From positions 15,313,924-15,377,923 of the forward strand of contig OV121097.1 of assembly GCA_921293015.1 (NCBI GenBank): DNA of 64,000 nt, written 5' to 3'. Made by a program: the position numbers and the translations under genes. How positions within the stretch are numbered: position 1 is the stretch's first letter; every line of letters starts with the position of its first letter. Positions 60,620-64,000 of this stretch are shown piece after piece. The stretch comes from Phorcus lineatus (Eukaryota; Mollusca; Gastropoda; Trochida; Trochidae). The notes under the pieces were generated by a model. It did no database searches, was not told where the DNA came from, and saw only the letters and a program-made list of their open reading frames with translations.

Positions 60620-61016
60620 AATTACATCATCAAGCAGGCCCCCGGCTATTCTCCAAAGCATTTGATTCATCGGCGCTCCAAGAGATTACAGACAGAAATA
60701 CAATTTGCATTACGTACCTGTATCGGGTCATCTTCAACTTGCTAATACCCGAGTAGATCCAGTATCTAGCCAATCTTCTTCACAATCGGATCATATCTTT
60801 AACGCCCTACCTCGCTGTGTTTCTGATCTCTGACCCATCACCTGATGTTTATTCATCCAGAGAGCCTCGTAGATATAAGGACAAGTAACTTGTTGCTTAG
60901 CTGTATAGCGAAAAGTGTAAAGGCAATTTGACAGGTAGGAGGCAAAGCGAGATACGAAAGATATGATTTGAAAGTTTTAAAAAGTTCTACAGGACTACGT
61001 GAGTGAAAGTGATCAC
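60620..61016 (+). promoter_or_regulatory. 5' flank of metalloprotease copy B
   Basis: Near-copy of 51508-51911. It lacks a few bases (AAAGGCAATTTGACAGG against AAAGGCATTTAGTCATT...). Confidence 0.4.
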
Positions 61017-62786
61017 ATGATGCGGTGTTTTCTTTGTCTGCTGGGAGTCTTCCCGCTTATGTGGTCTGTGTTGTCTCTTTCTTTCATGACAGAGTCGCAG
61101 GATAAAGCAACAGATACTGTCAAAGTCCAAGTGGTTCACTTCGCCCACACACGAGAGAAGCGATCCACACTGCAACATCCAGACTTCCTTCACTTGAGGT
61201 TCGATTTCCGAGGCTCGGAGGTTCAGCTGAACCTGACACAGAAGAGAAGACCGATGCGCAATATACCTGTGTATGCAAACGATGGGCGGAGCAAGGTGCT
61301 TCAAGATGATCTTCCGGAGAATGAGAAGTTTGCTGTGTTCAGAGACAAAGTGAAAGGAGCTGTTCTTGTTGTTGAAATCATTCATGAGAATGCTTTCCAT
61401 GTGTCCGGTAACTTCCATCATGAGAACAAACAATACAAAATATGGCCACAAGAACAGAGATTACACAAGCGAGCAAGTGACCTCGAGCCAAACCACAGCA
61501 TACTTCTCATTGAGGAAACATCTGATATGACTAACGATATCCTGTCCCTGCACTTAGATAGTATGTCTGTAGAAACACTCAGGCAGACAGATGATGGAAG
61601 AGAAGAGAACGATTCTTCTTTCGAGAGTGCCAATATCCAGAGTAGCGCCCAGAGGTGTTTCGGTATATAATAGAGTTAGGCGTCTACTCAGACTTTGCAA
61701 TCTACAGCTTTTTCTTAAGGGAGGCCAATTCTAACACCAATCAAGCCTTGGCAAACCAAAGAACCTACTACTCATTTCTTGAGGATTCGATCCAGCTGCG
61801 ATACGACACCGTCAACGAACAAGATCCCTCCATCTCTATAACCGTTTGGATAAAGTTCTTGGAGATCGCTCAGACACCAGAAGCAGCGCCTTGGATAGAA
61901 GTCGCTAGAAATGGCACTGTTGTTGACATCGTCACCGCTGGTACATTCATGATCGGTTATATTCAAAATGGGAGCACCGTTGACACAGCCGATCACTACA
62001 TGTTTTTCACAGGGTATGATATTGCTTTTAACGGAAACAGGGGTACTCTTGGATTCGCCATAATTGGTGCACTCTGCGAGGCTTTTGGTATCTCCATCAA
62101 TGAACATTTTACGAACGGTCGAACGGGTGTCATAGCAGCCCATGAACTTGGCCACAGTTTGAATTCCTTTCATGATGGAGTTCGAGGTGGAATAAACTGC
62201 AGTGCCGCCGACAGTTTTATTATGAGTCCTTTACTTGGTTTACCAACCTTGACGAATCCTTCCAGCCAGTGGTTTTTCTCCACTTGTACAATAGAACAGA
62301 TGAAGCCTTTTATTTGCACAATCAACCGCAAGTTGTGCAAGAGAGACCACAATAACCCGAGGAATTTCTAATGGACAAAATGAGGGTCAAGTGTTTAATG
62401 CGGATGCTCAGTGTGCTCGTGAAGTTGGAAGTGGGTCTGTGTTCTGTAGACGTGGCTACCCAAACGGTGTCTATGGCATTTGCCAAGTTTTGTTCTGTAC
62501 AGGGACAAACGGGGATCAGATACGCTGTCCCGGCTTTCGCGTCCCCTCAGAAAGAACATCATGTGGAAATAGTCAATGGTGTGAGAGAGGACAGTGTGTC
62601 CCTAATGCTGAAGCCCCTGCTCGTGTGGAGAACTGCCCCCAAGGAGACGAGGCAGGAGCCAACTGTGAACGGTCAGACTGTGAAACTTTGACAGGAAATG
62701 ATTTGATTCGATGCTGTAGAACCTGCGCCCCGTTTGAAGCAACAGTGACAATCGAGAGATATGTCGTACTTGTTCCATTTGCATGA
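61017..62786 (+). pseudogene. Reprolysin/ADAMTS-like metalloprotease, copy B, two frameshifts
   Basis: The same layout as copy A: signal peptide, propeptide, HELGHSLNSFHD zinc motif (codons from 62141), IMSP Met-turn and cysteine-rich tail ending near 62786. One C is missing at about 61648 (GCGCCCAGAGG against GCGCCCCAGAGG), moving the catalytic domain to another frame. An extra base near 62312 restores the first frame for the tail. As it stands the product would stop at 61670 after the propeptide. Propeptide residues are nearly identical to copy A, but the catalytic domain differs at about a third of positions while keeping all zinc-site residues. Either it died very recently or one or both shifts are sequence errors. 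Confidence 0.75.
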
Positions 62787-62826
62787 TAAACTTTCCACGT
62801 TTTCACCATGCAAGTGCTACGAATTA

Positions 62827-62832
62827 AATAAA
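62827..62832 (+). terminator. Polyadenylation signal AATAAA, copy B
   Basis: First AATAAA after the stop, 41 bases downstream. Confidence 0.5.
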
Positions 62833-63329
62833 ATATGCGTCTCAGTTAACCTCATGTAAATCGTACAGTGTATATCAAAATAAGTTGTATTTTTCTAATC
62901 TCGAAGTCTATTGTGTAAACTTGTATTTTTTAGCTTGACGATTTGCTTATATCTCTGTTGTGCTACCTGCGAAACGAATATAGAAATTTGTATTCAGAGA
63001 AATGAACGTTTCAAAATATGTTTAACAAAATAACCCCGCATTATTTAACTAAACTTATCATTTTGTATATTGCTATACTCGGTTATCCAGGGTCGAATGT
63101 TCCGATGCTTTTCACTTTATCAATTATAGGGCATTTCATCAGGAAAATCTGTACTGAGATTACCCTCCCATGTTTTGAGTAAGCTTATTGAGTATCTCAG
63201 CTCATACCTGTGTGTTCACTACCTATAAAGAGGGAAGGTTTCTTTTCAAAAATTAAAATTATGTACCTGGGCATGCGCTGTGAAGAGTTCTTTCATAAAC
63301 ATTGATGTTCATCCTCTCGTATCAAGCCG
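62833..63329. other. Intergenic, nothing recognised
   Basis: AT-rich sequence without frames or repeats that I can place. Confidence 0.4.
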
Positions 63330-63500
63330 TTCAAGTTGGTTTTTGATTCATATCATGAAACCAGGGTGGTAAGATATAAGCTGATGTTTACGCCGCTTTC
63401 AAGAGTATCTCACTTATATCAAAGCTGTTTGTGTTAATGCAAGGTACCTTGCTGGACTTGTGGGACTCGAACCCCAGACCTCTTGATTCGAATCCGAACT
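63330..63500 (-). mobile_element. tRNA-derived SINE fragment
   Basis: On the minus strand, GGGGTTCGAGTCCCAC (63457-63472) is an RNA polymerase III B box with tRNA T-arm pairing. It is followed by AGCAAGGTACCTTGC and AAAGCGGCGTAAA, text typical of tRNA-derived SINEs. No A box or full cloverleaf is seen upstream, so it is not a tRNA gene. Confidence 0.45.
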
Positions 63501-63611
63501 AGTAATCTGAATAAACAAATACACCCATTGCAGAACACCAAAACCCATATCCGCATCATCCGACAACCACATCCACACACCACCACATCCAACAAACATA
63601 ACATCATCAAA

Positions 63612-63633
63612 CCCCCCCCCCCCCCCCCCCCCC
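63612..63633. repeat. Poly-C run of 22
   Basis: Twenty-two C followed by ATCCCCCC. A likely site of assembly error. Confidence 0.95.
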
Positions 63634-63686
63634 ATCCCCCCTTCTCCTTCCCCGGGCCAAACCAAACCAAACTTCCCCGGGCCAAA

Positions 63687-63830
63687 CAATCGGATCATAT
63701 CTAAAACGCCGTAAGTCGCTGCGCCTATATTCTGAGCTGTATTGTAAGTTTCATAAGGGGCCACGGCAAGTGATCTTGTGACCTTTTACCTAATGTTTAT
63801 TCAGCCGGAGAGCAAGGTTGTTCCAATTTC
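63687..63830 (+). promoter_or_regulatory. 5' flank of a third metalloprotease copy
   Basis: CAATCGGATCATATCT and then ...CCTAATGTTTATTCAGCCGG with GAGAGC align with 60783-60870 of copy B and 51673-51760 of copy A, with an extra ~40 bases inside. The coding part is not reached before the window ends and may or may not exist. Confidence 0.5.
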
Positions 63831-64000
63831 TTGGCGCTAGGTAAAAGTGCCGAAAGCCCGAGAAATGGTCGAATAAAATAGTAGTGAGTGTAAGATTATA
63901 GGACCTGTGATACCACTTGGATATCGATGTTAGCTTCGGTGAAGCGGGGGGATGGAGGGGAGTTTTATTTTAAACATCACCAATAAAATGTGTGAAATTG

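Noticed and set aside
63457..63472. Possible tRNA gene on the minus strand
   Set aside because: Only a T-arm/B box is present. There is no A box, acceptor stem or anticodon arm that folds, so a SINE fragment is more likely.

Overview
The window is animal nuclear DNA. It is AT-rich, has GT-AG introns with TATA boxes and AATAAA signals, and carries many non-LTR retrotransposons, a Harbinger-type transposon, fold-back elements and satellites. A lophotrochozoan, most likely a mollusc, is my best guess, from the tyrosine/proline-repeat secreted proteins and the repeat landscape. Nothing in the sequence fixes the species.

Positions 1 to about 47,000 hold a head-to-tail array of six related genes for small secreted repeat proteins, all on the + strand. 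Every unit starts from a similar TATA promoter and a 19-codon exon coding a signal peptide (beginning MKTLIIFL), then an intron, then a proline-rich repeat exon. Units 1 to 4 (exon 2 at 20, 8926, 16257 and 22888) are two-exon genes made of 24 to 29 octapeptides of the type GEQPRGPS. Unit 5 (29538-33111) is a broken copy with about 56 repeats and a relic of a last exon. Unit 6 (37082-46505) is complete. I could join nine exons in phase into a 519-residue protein: signal peptide, SYPPK-type repeats, cysteine-rich module, tyrosine-rich 35-residue repeats (11 Tyr in 35), second cysteine-rich module, acidic linker and C-terminal helix. All six share the same 3' end, so units 1 to 5 look like shortened descendants of a unit-6-like gene. 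Spacers are duplicated with the genes and hold CCATA-rich low-complexity DNA, a 113-bp tandem array, a LINE, a probable solo LTR and fold-back elements.

Positions 48,277 to 64,000 hold a second tandem family: single-exon secreted zinc metalloproteases of the reprolysin/ADAMTS type. Copy A (51912-53684) is intact. Copy B (61017-62786) has two frameshifts. The flank of a third copy begins near 63,687. A and B share a nested set of transposons, which shows that the whole block was duplicated and then lost different pieces.

The first cluster probably makes extracellular structural or adhesive material, and the second makes secreted proteases. A joint role is only a guess.
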